A DNA stretch of 64,000 nucleotides from an uncultured Lachnospiraceae bacterium (lineage in GTDB: Bacteria > Bacillota > Clostridia > Lachnospirales > Lachnospiraceae), in NCBI GenBank assembly GCA_946182825.1, contig CAMGZH010000006.1, forward strand, positions 1 through 64,000, read 5' to 3'. Shown here piece after piece: positions 7,474-15,300 of the stretch. The first letter of the stretch is position 1. The number at the start of each line of letters is the position of its first letter. The notes beneath the pieces were generated by a model that did no database searches, was not told the origin of the DNA, and worked only from the letters and a program-made list of their open reading frames with translations. A program made the translations under genes and the position numbers.

Positions 7474-9054
7474 TTAAATGTTCAGAAGAGCTGCATACTC
7501 TGTTAATGCACCCTCTGTCTCCTTGGCAAGAACAGCCTTTGCCAGTGTCTTACCAAGCTGTACACCTTCCTGATCGAAACTGTTGATATTCCAAAGGAAT
7601 CCCTGGAACATTACCTTGTTCTCGAAGTGTGCAAGAAGTGCACCTAATGCCTTTGGCTCAACCTGATCACCGATGATGATAGAAGATGGACGTCCACCCT
7701 TGAAGTTCTTGTTCTTATCCTCAGCGTCCTTACCGCATGCAAATGCTACGATCTGAGCTGCAACGTTAGCAAGAAGCTTCTGCTGGCTTGTAGAGCCCTG
7801 AATATCTACATCGTTCTCCAGCTGATTGTTCTTAAATGCAATGAACTGAAGTGGTACGATATCGGTTCCCTGGTGAAGGAGCTGATAGAAGGAGTGCTGT
7901 CCGTTTGTACCCGGCTCACCGAAGATGATTGGTCCTGTAGGATAATCCACCGGCTCACCAAAGCGGTTAACAGACTTACCGTTTGACTCCATATCCAGCT
8001 GCTGCAGATGTGCAGGGAATCTTGAAAGAGCCTGAGAGTATGGAAGGATCGCTGTGCTTGGGTATCCAAGTACATTTCTCTCATATACGCCGATCAGCGC
8101 ATCCAGCATTGCTGCGTTCTGCATTGGATCTGCATTGGTTGCAAGCTTGTCTTCCTCAGCTGCTCCCTCAAGGAAGGATGCAAATACTTCCGGTCCGAAA
8201 GCGAGAGAAAGTACTGCGCCACCAACAGCAGAAGTAGAAGAGAATCGTCCTCCGATATAATCATCCATGTAGAAGGCTGCAAGGTAATCATCGCTCTTTG
8301 CCAGAGGACTTGTCTCACTTGTAACTGCGATCATATGCTTTGCAGGATCAAGACCGGCCTTCTTCAGAGCGTCCTTAACGAAGCTCTCGTTGGTCAGTGT
8401 CTCAAGTGTTGTTCCGGACTTGGATACGAGAATGAAGATCGCATGCTCAACATCGGTTCCGTTTAAAACAGCAGATGCATCATCCGGATCTACGTTGCTG
8501 ATGAACTTCGCATCCATCTTAAAGGTTCCGTTCTTCTTAGCCCAGTTCTCAAGAGCCAGATACATTGCTCTAGGACCTAAGTCAGATCCACCGATTCCAA
8601 TCTGAACAGCGGTTGTAAACTTCTCACCCTTTTCATTCACGATCTTACCTGCATGAACGTCATTGGCGAACTCGGCAATTCTTTCCTGCTGCTTGATATA
8701 GAAATCACGCTTGTTGCCGCCATCTGCCTCAACGTCATTGCCTAACTGGCCACGTGTCAGCTGGTGAAGAACCATACGCTTCTCACCGGTATTAACAACT
8801 TCTCCGTTGTAGAGCGCTGCAAACTTCTCGCTAAGTTCAGCTTCCTTAGCCAGCTGAGCCAAAGCCTCTAATACCTCTTCGTTCACTGCCTTTGCGGCGT
8901 AGTTATACTTAAAGCCTGCTGCCATCGGAATCTCGTATTTCTTAACACGCTCTGTTCCGGCTTCACCTGACATCTCAGCCTTAAGATCCACTGCCTTCAC
9001 ACCGGCCAGCTTCTTATAAGATGCTAATGTATCCAGATTATTCCACTGTGTCAT
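7474..9054 (-). CDS. pgi: Glucose-6-phosphate isomerase
   Basis: The 526-residue enzyme interconverts glucose-6-phosphate and fructose-6-phosphate. The sugar-phosphate isomerase motifs are intact: IGIGGSDLGPRAMYLAL, LVSKSGTTLETLTNE, GGRFSSTSAVGGAVLSLAFG (signature 1), the Glu-bearing FGEPGTNGQHSFYQLLHQG, and the C-terminal Lys motif NSFDQEGVQLGK (signature 2). It is longer than the 450-residue Bacillus enzyme because of the N-terminal extension typical of this clostridial subfamily. It is monocistronic, with a GGGAGG ribosome-binding site, and divergent from murG. It would take glucose from the cellobiose locus into glycolysis. Confidence 0.96.
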   Translation of the reverse strand: MTQWNNLDTLASYKKLAGVKAVDLKAEMSGEAGTERVKKYEIPMAAGFKYNYAAKAVNEEVLEALAQLAKEAELSEKFAALYNGEVVNTGEKRMVLHQLTRGQLGNDVEADGGNKRDFYIKQQERIAEFANDVHAGKIVNEKGEKFTTAVQIGIGGSDLGPRAMYLALENWAKKNGTFKMDAKFISNVDPDDASAVLNGTDVEHAIFILVSKSGTTLETLTNESFVKDALKKAGLDPAKHMIAVTSETSPLAKSDDYLAAFYMDDYIGGRFSSTSAVGGAVLSLAFGPEVFASFLEGAAEEDKLATNADPMQNAAMLDALIGVYERNVLGYPSTAILPYSQALSRFPAHLQQLDMESNGKSVNRFGEPVDYPTGPIIFGEPGTNGQHSFYQLLHQGTDIVPLQFIAFKNNQLENDVDIQGSTSQQKLLANVAAQIVAFACGKDAEDKNKNFKGGRPSSIIIGDQVEPKALGALLAHFENKVMFQGFLWNINSFDQEGVQLGKTLAKAVLAKETEGALTEYAALLNI

Positions 9055-9106
9055 GGATGTCTACCTCCCGTTTCATCATCTTTTTTCTTGCTAATTTTCA
9101 AAGGTG

Positions 9107-9135
9107 ATTATAGCACATCCCTTGACATTTTTTAA
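9107..9135 (-). promoter_or_regulatory. Probable pgi promoter
   Basis: On the minus strand a perfect TATAAT (9112-9107) is preceded at 17 bases by TTAAAA (9135-9130), a weak -35. It overlaps the divergent murG promoter. Confidence 0.55.
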
Positions 9136-9149
9136 CGGAAATGTATCAT
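9122..9149 (+). promoter_or_regulatory. Probable murG promoter
   Basis: TTGACA (9122-9127), 16 bases, TATCAT (9144-9149), about 45 bases before the murG ATG. It is face-to-face with the pgi promoter, so the two polymerases may interfere. Confidence 0.6.
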
Positions 9150-9195
9150 GAGAACGGTTTATTTTTTAAAAAATTTATGAAAAGGAAGTCTTCCT

Positions 9196-10260
9196 ATGAA
9201 AAAGATTATACTCACCGGTGGTGGAACTGCCGGTCATGTAACACCGAATATTGCTTTGATCCCCGCCTTGAAAGAAGCCGGTTATGAAGTGGAATACATC
9301 GGTTCATACAAGGGAATGGAGCGGGAGCTGATCGAACGACAGGGAATTCCCTACCACGGCATTAACTCCGGTAAGCTCCGTCGTTATTTCGACTGGAAGA
9401 ATTTTACCGATCCCTTCCGGGTCCTTCAGGGATATTTTCAGGCAAAAAAACTGATGCGCCGACTGAAGCCCGATGTTGTCTTCAGTAAGGGGGGTTTTGT
9501 GTCTGTTCCGGTCGTTATGGCTGCTTCTTCCAAGCACATTCCCGCCATCATTCACGAGTCTGATATGACACCGGGTCTTGCCAACCGTCTTGCTGTCAAG
9601 GGTGCGACCAAGGTCTGCTGCAACTTCCCGGAAACCGTTAAATACCTTCCGGAGGGAAAGGCCGTTCTTACCGGCTCTCCCATTCGTCAGGAACTTCTTC
9701 ACGGCAGCAAGGATCTTGCACTGAAGTTTACCGGTTTTAACGAGGATAAGCCCATCCTTCTGATCATTGGCGGATCCCTTGGTTCTGTCTTCATCAACAA
9801 TGCCATCCGTGCCTCTTTGGATGAACTTCTGAAGACCTTCCAGATCATTCACCTTTGCGGAAAAGGCAACCTGGATGACTCCCTTCAGGGTAAGACCGGC
9901 TATGTCCAGTACGAATATATCAGTGAAGAGCTTCCGGACCTGTTCGCTGCTGCGGATCTGATCATTTCCCGAGCCGGAGCCAATGCGATCTGCGAACTTT
10001 TGGCGCTGCATAAGCCTAACATTCTGATCCCTCTTTCCAGAAACGCATCCCGGGGCGATCAGATCTTAAATGCCAACTCTTTTAAAAAGCAGGGCTTTTC
10101 TTTTGTAATAGAAGAGGAGGAAGTCACCGCCGACTCCCTTTTTGCCGCTATTCATGAAGTCCACAAGAACCGTGCTTCTTATATCAAGGCAATGGAAGAG
10201 AGTGGGCAGATGGATTCCATTAAGACCATCGTTGATCTTATTGAAAAAGTCTCTAAATAA
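9196..10260 (+). CDS. murG: UDP-GlcNAc:lipid I N-acetylglucosaminyltransferase
   Basis: The 354-residue GT-B enzyme adds GlcNAc to lipid I to make lipid II on the inner face of the membrane. The N-terminal G-loop [15 protein letters not shown], the second G-loop region [16 protein letters not shown] and the acceptor-side [13 protein letters not shown] are clear. The UDP-binding C-domain shows [12 protein letters not shown] and the [13 protein letters not shown] nucleotide motif. It lies outside any dcw cluster, alone between its promoter and a strong terminator. This is the form without ftsW/murD neighbours seen in many Clostridia. Confidence 0.93.
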   Translation: MKKIILTGGGTAGHVTPNIALIPALKEAGYEVEYIGSYKGMERELIERQGIPYHGINSGKLRRYFDWKNFTDPFRVLQGYFQAKKLMRRLKPDVVFSKGGFVSVPVVMAASSKHIPAIIHESDMTPGLANRLAVKGATKVCCNFPETVKYLPEGKAVLTGSPIRQELLHGSKDLALKFTGFNEDKPILLIIGGSLGSVFINNAIRASLDELLKTFQIIHLCGKGNLDDSLQGKTGYVQYEYISEELPDLFAAADLIISRAGANAICELLALHKPNILIPLSRNASRGDQILNANSFKKQGFSFVIEEEEVTADSLFAAIHEVHKNRASYIKAMEESGQMDSIKTIVDLIEKVSK

Positions 10261-10280
10261 CCGCTATCATTCGGCCCAAA

Positions 10281-10314
10281 AAAAGGTCCGGGGGAACTCC
10301 CCCGGACCTTTTGT
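10281..10314. terminator. Bidirectional terminator after murG
   Basis: AAGGTCCGGGGG-AACT-CCCCCGGACCTT (10283-10310) is a perfect 12-bp stem. The A-run on its left and Ts on its right suit termination from both sides. Confidence 0.85.
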
Positions 10315-10335
10315 CATGCTTTTATATTGCTCTTT

Positions 10336-10775
10336 TTACAGCTTAAACTTGGCGATATAGTCCTGAATCCCCTTCACTGAGGTTGTTACAACGTCTGCGC
10401 CATGATCCACCCTCTGGCTGCCACACTGTTTGCTACAGAATCGATCTTACCGACTCTCTTGATCATCTCGGTTACGATATCTCCGGTCTCATCCAGCTTT
10501 TCAAAAATATCCTTGAAGGTTACGCCTGCATTTCCTACCGCATCCGTTCCGATCTGGATCTTCTCCATATTCTCCTGTGATTTTTCAGACAGATGCTCGA
10601 TCCGCTTATTCATGCTCCAATGATCTCTGCAATCTGATCCGTTGCATCCGCACTATCGGTTGCAAGGTTTCCGATCTCTGCCGCTACAACAGAGAATCCG
10701 CGTCCTGCCTCACCAGCTCTTGCCGCCTCAATGGAAGCGTTACGCAGATCAACCTCTTCGAAATTCCAAAAAAGT
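10336..10775 (-). pseudogene. Remnant of a methyl-accepting chemotaxis protein (signalling domain)
   Basis: The upstream fragment reads [20 protein letters not shown] and [10 protein letters not shown], the hairpin tip of a chemotaxis receptor that contacts CheA/CheW. The frame breaks at about 10612 where an in-frame stop follows IIGA. Adding one base joins it to NKRIEHLSEKSQENM in the next frame. A second break near 10410 leads to DVVTTSVKGIQDYIAKFKL and a stop, a typical receptor C-terminus. No start codon, sensor domain or membrane segment remains. It is a decayed 3' end; the receptor's N-terminal two-thirds is missing. Confidence 0.85.
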
Positions 10776-10843
10776 GTTCCTTCTTTCTGTTTAGTTTGTT
10801 TTATCCGACATATTTGTAACACCTTCCTTGTCGGCTACTGCAA

Positions 10844-11260
10844 CTACTGCAGCTTCTGACAGATTTCCCGGATTTCCTCCTCGCTTAATCCCGGATGGGT
10901 AAAGCCCAGAAGTCCTTCATTGTTCGTAGCATCCTTATAACGAGGAATCAGATGAAGATGGTAGTGGAAGACGGACTGACCGGCAACCTCGCCATTATTC
11001 TGAAGGATGTTAAATCCATCTGCCCCCAGCACCTTGGCCATCTTAGTCGCAAGCTTCTTCGCCAAAGGCATAATCTTTGCCGCCTCTGCGTCTCCAAGCT
11101 CATAGAGGTTGGCATAGTGCTGCTTCGGTAAGATCAGAGCATGTCCCTTGCTGACAGGATCCGCATCCAGGATCACCTTAAAGTCCTCATCCTCATAGAT
11201 ACTGTTGGTCGGAATTACTCCATTGGCCAGTTTACAAAAAATGCAATTGTCGTCGATCAT
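10844..11260 (-). CDS. HIT family hydrolase (Hint/HinT type)
   Basis: The 138-residue protein has the N-terminal DDNCIFCKLANGVIPTNSIY with two Cys of the zinc-type Hint class, the GHALILPKQHYANLYEL strand and the histidine triad HYHLHLIPRY. Hint proteins hydrolyse phosphoramidates such as adenosine-5'-monophosphoramidate and aminoacyl-adenylates. The physiological substrate is unsettled. It lies 40 bases downstream of the flavodoxin-SCP2 gene and may be co-transcribed with it. Confidence 0.93.
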   Translation of the reverse strand: MIDDNCIFCKLANGVIPTNSIYEDEDFKVILDADPVSKGHALILPKQHYANLYELGDAEAAKIMPLAKKLATKMAKVLGADGFNILQNNGEVAGQSVFHYHLHLIPRYKDATNNEGLLGFTHPGLSEEEIREICQKLQ

Positions 11261-11301
11261 GTTGTCCTTCTTTCTATATCCTCTATTAATTGCCTACAGA
11301 A

Positions 11302-12291
11302 CTAAAAAACAAAGAGCTCATCTAACATCCTGAAATTTGCAAAGGATCCCTGTGCCGTCAACTGTCCGGTATTAAACGCCTTCTGGAATGACATTCTACC
11401 TGATGTAATGGTATTCATTACGCTTTCTGAAACATGGACGATCACATCACCGTGATCCTTCGGCTTGTAGGAGATCTGAAGCTGATCCCCATCCACTGCA
11501 ATCACCAGTGGATCTTTGTGACCATTGATAACGATCAAATACTCACTCTTGTGATCCTCGATCCCATGGAAGTGGGACTGGAATGCATTGATATATTCGT
11601 TATCCCATTCCTCCTGATGTCCGCCCAAAAGATTCCGGTAGAAGGAGGAGAGCTGAATAATATCTTCCTTTTGCTGCTTCACATAGTCCTCATCGGAGGC
11701 AAAGGCTGAGAGCTGCTCGCTCTCCTGTGGTGTTAATTCCATAGTCTGTGTATGGAGTACGGTCTTACGAACCGCCTGGTTACTGCCCGGCAGATTCTTC
11801 GTCCTCTGAGAAATGGTGCGATAGAGATTCTCACTCATCTTCTCGATTACCCGGTGGTAATCCGGATTCTCCTTCAGCTGTGCCACTCCATCCACATACC
11901 CACAGAGTCCGTTACAAAGCTGGCCTCCTAAGATCTGCCATGCATTCTCAAGATTGAGCACTGCTTCCTTCTCACCATAGGTCGTCGAAATGACCACCGG
12001 TTGCATGTAGATGCTGGCGATCTTCTCCTTGTCTCCGTAAAACCAGCAGGCATCCAAAAACTGGCTCATAAATCCGCCGATTCCCAACCACTCAACGGTG
12101 GTTGCAAGAATAATTCCATCTGCATCCTTAAGCGTTACCGGAAGTGTGGCGATCTGATTCTTGTATTCATAGATATTATAGCGCGCCACCTCTACACGAA
12201 GTTCTCCAAGGACCTGTTCGATCTGTGAAAGCACAAAAATCGTCGGATCATCGATCACGCCTCGGCCGCCATAATAAATGTTGATCTTCAT
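11302..12291 (-). CDS. Flavodoxin-like NAD(P)H oxidoreductase fused to an SCP2-like domain
   Basis: Residues 1 to about 170 look like an NADPH-dependent FMN reductase fold: a strand-loop start MKINIYYGGRGVID, the flavin-side ADGIILATTVEW and QFLDACWFYG, and the second half PVVISTTYGEKEAVLNLENA. A linker (about 170-225) follows. The C-terminal 100 residues resemble an SCP2 sterol/lipid-binding domain, ending SFQKAFNTGQLTAQGSFANF and LDELFVF. The electron acceptor is unknown; a lipophilic quinone-like substrate is inference from the SCP2 tail. Gap to the FHA gene is 99 bases, so it may not belong to the Tad operon. Confidence 0.7.
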   Translation of the reverse strand: MKINIYYGGRGVIDDPTIFVLSQIEQVLGELRVEVARYNIYEYKNQIATLPVTLKDADGIILATTVEWLGIGGFMSQFLDACWFYGDKEKIASIYMQPVVISTTYGEKEAVLNLENAWQILGGQLCNGLCGYVDGVAQLKENPDYHRVIEKMSENLYRTISQRTKNLPGSNQAVRKTVLHTQTMELTPQESEQLSAFASDEDYVKQQKEDIIQLSSFYRNLLGGHQEEWDNEYINAFQSHFHGIEDHKSEYLIVINGHKDPLVIAVDGDQLQISYKPKDHGDVIVHVSESVMNTITSGRMSFQKAFNTGQLTAQGSFANFRMLDELFVF

Positions 12292-12390
12292 GGGTTCCCC
12301 CTGTTCTCAATTATCTATCAGTTTCCCTAAAAGTATATGATGAAACAACAAGAAAATCAATCATATCGCACCTTCCTCACACCGCCTTTC

Positions 12391-13599
12391 CTACACAAAA
12401 TGATATGCCACATCGGCAAAAAGGATCTGATCCATAGAATGAAGCGGCACCTTGACGTTATAGGGAACAAGATCTCCGTTTAAGTAGGTTCCGTTTGTCG
12501 AATTCAGGTCCTCCAGAAAATACCCCTCTTCCTGTCTTGTTATCCTTGCATGATGTCGGCTCACTACATCGGAGTGGAGGATCGCATCATTATCTCTTGC
12601 CATACTCCCAATGGAGAAATTCTTCTTATCTAATATGTAATCTTCTTCCTGTCCGTTTCCATCATATACCAGTTGCGCCTGATCCCGTCGCACCTCCCCG
12701 GCCGCAGAGGTATCTTCCTCCCGCAAAAGTTGCGTTTTCTGCTGAATCTGAGCCTCCGGGTCAAACACAAAGTCCTCTCCCCACAAAACTTCTTCCTCAT
12801 CATTCTTCCTACGTTTCTTCTCAAGCCTTGATAGAACAGGAAACTGAACTAACATTTCCTCCTTTGCCTTCGCAAGAAATCCCTGCCATTTTTTCTTCCA
12901 TTTCGATTCTTTCTTTTTCTTGCTTTCTATTTCCGTTTCCTTTTCCGGTACATTTTCTTTCTCTTCCGGTCTGCTTGCTTTTATTTCTTCCCGGTCACTT
13001 CGAATGGTGATGCAACGGTTCTCGGAAGGGATCGTTTCCTTTGGCGCTTCAACTTCCATCCCATAGGCATCCCGGACCTTTTTCACCAGCTGCTCCATGC
13101 TGACGGGATCCTGCGCGATTTCAAAGAGCTCATAACAGAGCCTTGTGATATTCTTCTGGTTATGATCCACCTGTTCAACCAAAAATCCCATAAGAGAAAA
13201 GAGCTGCTCCTGTGTACCCGGATGCTCCACCGGACAAAAGCACAAGCTGATCCGATCCGGATCATCCCGGTCAAAGTATACGGTATCCGGATCCATATAC
13301 ACATCCTCCTGCCGGATCAGATACTGCTGTAACTGATAAAATACCCGGGACAGCCCCTCCATTACCCGTTTCAGATTCTCCATCGTCACCCCTTCCTGGG
13401 TGATCACATCCCGTAAACTCCGTTGTCCGGTAATGTCATACCAAACCTCCAGCTCCAGATTGACCGCCATGGCATAGAAGGGCAGTAGGAAAGGAATCGC
13501 ATTCTCCTGTAACATCTGCTCCTGGTAACCGATATCCTTCTCCCGTCCCCGAATAATCATATATCCCTTTAGCGGACTTCTCTGATATGAAATGTTCAT
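12391..13599 (-). CDS. DUF6382-FHA domain protein of the Tad pilus locus
   Basis: The 402-residue cytoplasmic protein has an N-terminal DUF6382-like region (about 1-190) and a Lys/Glu-rich linker (about 200-300). A C-terminal forkhead-associated domain follows (about 310-402). The FHA phosphothreonine-binding motifs are intact: FSIGSMARDNDAIL, VSRHHARI and NSTNGTYLNG. FHA domains bind pThr peptides, implying Ser/Thr-kinase input to pilus assembly; no kinase gene is in this window. A strong ribosome-binding site (GGAGGGG) precedes the ATG. It is the last clear member of the leftward Tad operon, and the ORF before it runs 164 bases into it. Confidence 0.85.
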   Translation of the reverse strand: MNISYQRSPLKGYMIIRGREKDIGYQEQMLQENAIPFLLPFYAMAVNLELEVWYDITGQRSLRDVITQEGVTMENLKRVMEGLSRVFYQLQQYLIRQEDVYMDPDTVYFDRDDPDRISLCFCPVEHPGTQEQLFSLMGFLVEQVDHNQKNITRLCYELFEIAQDPVSMEQLVKKVRDAYGMEVEAPKETIPSENRCITIRSDREEIKASRPEEKENVPEKETEIESKKKKESKWKKKWQGFLAKAKEEMLVQFPVLSRLEKKRRKNDEEEVLWGEDFVFDPEAQIQQKTQLLREEDTSAAGEVRRDQAQLVYDGNGQEEDYILDKKNFSIGSMARDNDAILHSDVVSRHHARITRQEEGYFLEDLNSTNGTYLNGDLVPYNVKVPLHSMDQILFADVAYHFV

Positions 13600-13864
13600 G
13601 TTTCCCCTCCTTTTCCTTTTTACAATTCTGCTGTAGCATATATTTTCCCCACCAGATCTCCCGGAATATTTTTACCGGGTCCTTTTTCTCCACCTGCGTC
13701 CGGGTAATATAGGTGCAGGTCTGTGCATATACCCGAATCCCAAGCATAAATACAGTGGCAAACACCATGATGGCAAGCGTCAGCATCCAGGCTGCTTCCA
13801 CGGTATAAAATCCGCCCCAGCGTTTTTCAAACAGTTTCTTTCCTTTTTCCTTCACCGTATACAT
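13436..13864 (-). CDS. TadE-like small pilin, overlapping prepilin peptidase and FHA genes
   Basis: From ATG 13864 the protein is 142 residues: a short basic start (MYTVKEKGKKLFEKRWGG), then FYTVEAAWMLTLAIMVFATV, the TadE-type hydrophobic segment with Glu after the Gly/Phe processing-like site. A soluble part follows. The ATG lies inside the end of the prepilin peptidase gene (13-base overlap). The last ~54 residues are encoded opposite-frame to the FHA start, a 164-base same-strand overlap. That tail (from about KEKEGKHEHF) is likely just read-through of a frame that lost its stop, or marks a frameshift. The pilin-like part is secure; the tail is not. Confidence 0.65.
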   Translation of the reverse strand: MYTVKEKGKKLFEKRWGGFYTVEAAWMLTLAIMVFATVFMLGIRVYAQTCTYITRTQVEKKDPVKIFREIWWGKYMLQQNCKKEKEGKHEHFISEKSAKGIYDYSGTGEGYRLPGADVTGECDSFPTALLCHGGQSGAGGLV

Positions 13865-14277
13865 CCTCCCAACAGCAGTAGGACCTCCCCTGCAAAAATA
13901 CAGGGCACGAAGGGCAGTGTATCCGTCTTCTTCCAATGGAAGAAATGCAACATCACCTCTGCCACAATGGCTGCGATCAGACTACTTATCCATAGGAGGA
14001 TCAGATTCTCCCATAATCCCAGATAGATCCCTGTTACCATAAATACAAGGGCGTCTCCTTTCCCGATCTTCCCGCCTGTCAGCAGACTTAACAGATAGAC
14101 AGCACAGCCCACCATCATTCCGGCTATAACATCCCAGATGGAAAGACGCACCTTCATCAAATGCCACAATACTCCTATGGTTCCTGCCAGTCCTACGACC
14201 GCCACCCGAATCTGCCGGTTACGGATATCTTCCACACTACAGATTCCAAGCATCCCCACCAATGTTACAAATTCCAT
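13852..14277 (-). CDS. Second A24-type prepilin peptidase of the Tad locus
   Basis: The 141-residue polytopic protein has both catalytic aspartates of type IV prepilin peptidases: Asp in SVEDIRNRQI after the first helix, and the GxGD motif in KIGKGDALVFMVTG. The C-terminal LPFVPCIFAGEVLLL is also typical. It lacks the methyltransferase half, as in TadV/CpaA. It would cleave prepilins of the Tad apparatus at the membrane. A second member lies at the other end of the operon (21256-21765), so the two may process different pilins. Confidence 0.85.
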   Translation of the reverse strand: MEFVTLVGMLGICSVEDIRNRQIRVAVVGLAGTIGVLWHLMKVRLSIWDVIAGMMVGCAVYLLSLLTGGKIGKGDALVFMVTGIYLGLWENLILLWISSLIAAIVAEVMLHFFHWKKTDTLPFVPCIFAGEVLLLLGGCIR

Positions 14278-14298
14278 ACATTTCCCCGTTTCTTTTTG

Positions 14299-15120
14299 CT
14301 ATGCCGCATCCTTTTTCCCAAGATGTGTTCCCAGACTCTGATGTGTTCCCTTGGTACATTTGGGACAGGGCCGATATTTTTTGACTGCCTCGCTTCTTGG
14401 TATACTTCGAATGCTTCGCTTTAATCCGCTGCAGGTGAGATCCGAATGATACCGGTTTCCATAATCGGTATAGAACACCACGCCGGATGAAACCCTCCCG
14501 CAATCCTTACAGGGATAGTAGATGCTTCCGTCTCTGCTTCGCAGTTCTCCGATGCTGCTGATGGGAGCGGCGTGGATCGAGGGCTTGAGATAGGAACAGG
14601 ACAGACTTTCATGGTAGGCCTCTCCGTAGTCTGTCACATAGACCATATCTCCATCCCCTTCCCCGAACATTTCCGGGGCAAATCCTGTCCACCTTCCCAC
14701 CTTGACCCGCGATGTCATACGAAGTCCTAACTTCCCAAAGAATCCGGCGCCCGCCAGAAGGGGCATTCGATAACTGCACACCAGATCGATCTGCCGGTCC
14801 GTCACTTTGGTTTTGTGAAAGTCCAGTCCCAATTCCCGAAGCTGGACAAATTCCAAGGGCGTTCTGTTTTTTTCTATCTCTGCCAGGGCAGCGACCACCG
14901 CTGTTTTCTCATCGATCTCCTGTAGCTTTCCTTCTCCTTCCCTTATATTGTCACCGTACAAAGCCATCATTTTCCCTGTCTTTTCCATAGCTGTGTCGAT
15001 TCCCCACTGAACCATCAGCGCCCGAAAAAACAACATAAGAAAAACGGCAAAACAGGCAAACAACGGAAGGATCATCGCTGCTTCCAAGGTGTAAAATCCT
15101 TTGCATTCTTTCTTTCCCAT
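14299..15120 (-). CDS. TadE-like protein with duplicated His/Cys (zinc-ribbon-like) extracellular module
   Basis: This 273-residue protein starts MGKKECKGFYTLEAAMILPL: a TadE/TadG-type leader with a membrane helix (about 10-36). After a soluble region come two related modules, about 159-208 and 214-256. Each has VxxTDYGxxYH, then S-x-(S/T)-C, and a PCxxC knuckle. The putative ligands are H170, C175, C204, C207 and H225, C230, C252, C255. The spacing suggests one metal ion, probably zinc, per module, outside the membrane. It follows the DUF5702 gene across a 180-base gap containing an inverted repeat. Metal binding is inference. Confidence 0.75.
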   Translation of the reverse strand: MGKKECKGFYTLEAAMILPLFACFAVFLMLFFRALMVQWGIDTAMEKTGKMMALYGDNIREGEGKLQEIDEKTAVVAALAEIEKNRTPLEFVQLRELGLDFHKTKVTDRQIDLVCSYRMPLLAGAGFFGKLGLRMTSRVKVGRWTGFAPEMFGEGDGDMVYVTDYGEAYHESLSCSYLKPSIHAAPISSIGELRSRDGSIYYPCKDCGRVSSGVVFYTDYGNRYHSDLTCSGLKRSIRSIPRSEAVKKYRPCPKCTKGTHQSLGTHLGKKDAA

Positions 15121-15134
15121 GTTTTTTCCTTATT

Positions 15135-15292
15135 GAAGCCTCGCATAGGTGCCTTCCGTTAGGAGATTGGGCTCGATTGAAAGGGTTTATTGTAATAAGT
15201 AAATTCATCATATGTTCCGTTGCAAGAGAAAGAATTGATTTCATTTCAGTGAAAAGATCATTCCTACATCGAAGGCACCCATGTGAGGCTTC
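15135..15292. repeat. Long-range inverted repeat between two pilus genes
   Basis: The arms 15135-15156 and 15271-15292 are inverted copies, 22 bases each with 20 matching, separated by 114 bases. One arm starts 8 bases after the DUF5702 gene stop; the other ends 14 bases before the next start codon. In the polycistronic mRNA it would form a long stem. No flanking direct repeat was found, so a miniature transposon is possible but unsupported. It may be an RNA processing site or a barrier between the two cistrons. Confidence 0.6.
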
Positions 15293-15300
15293 ACGCTTTA

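Noticed and set aside
14951-15244. 97-codon minus-strand frame spanning the inverted repeat and the start of the His/Cys pilin gene
   Set aside because: It overlaps the well-supported pilin start out of frame and contains no family feature.
15135-15292. Inverted repeat as a miniature transposable element
   Set aside because: No target-site duplication and no second copy seen in the window; kept only as a structural repeat.
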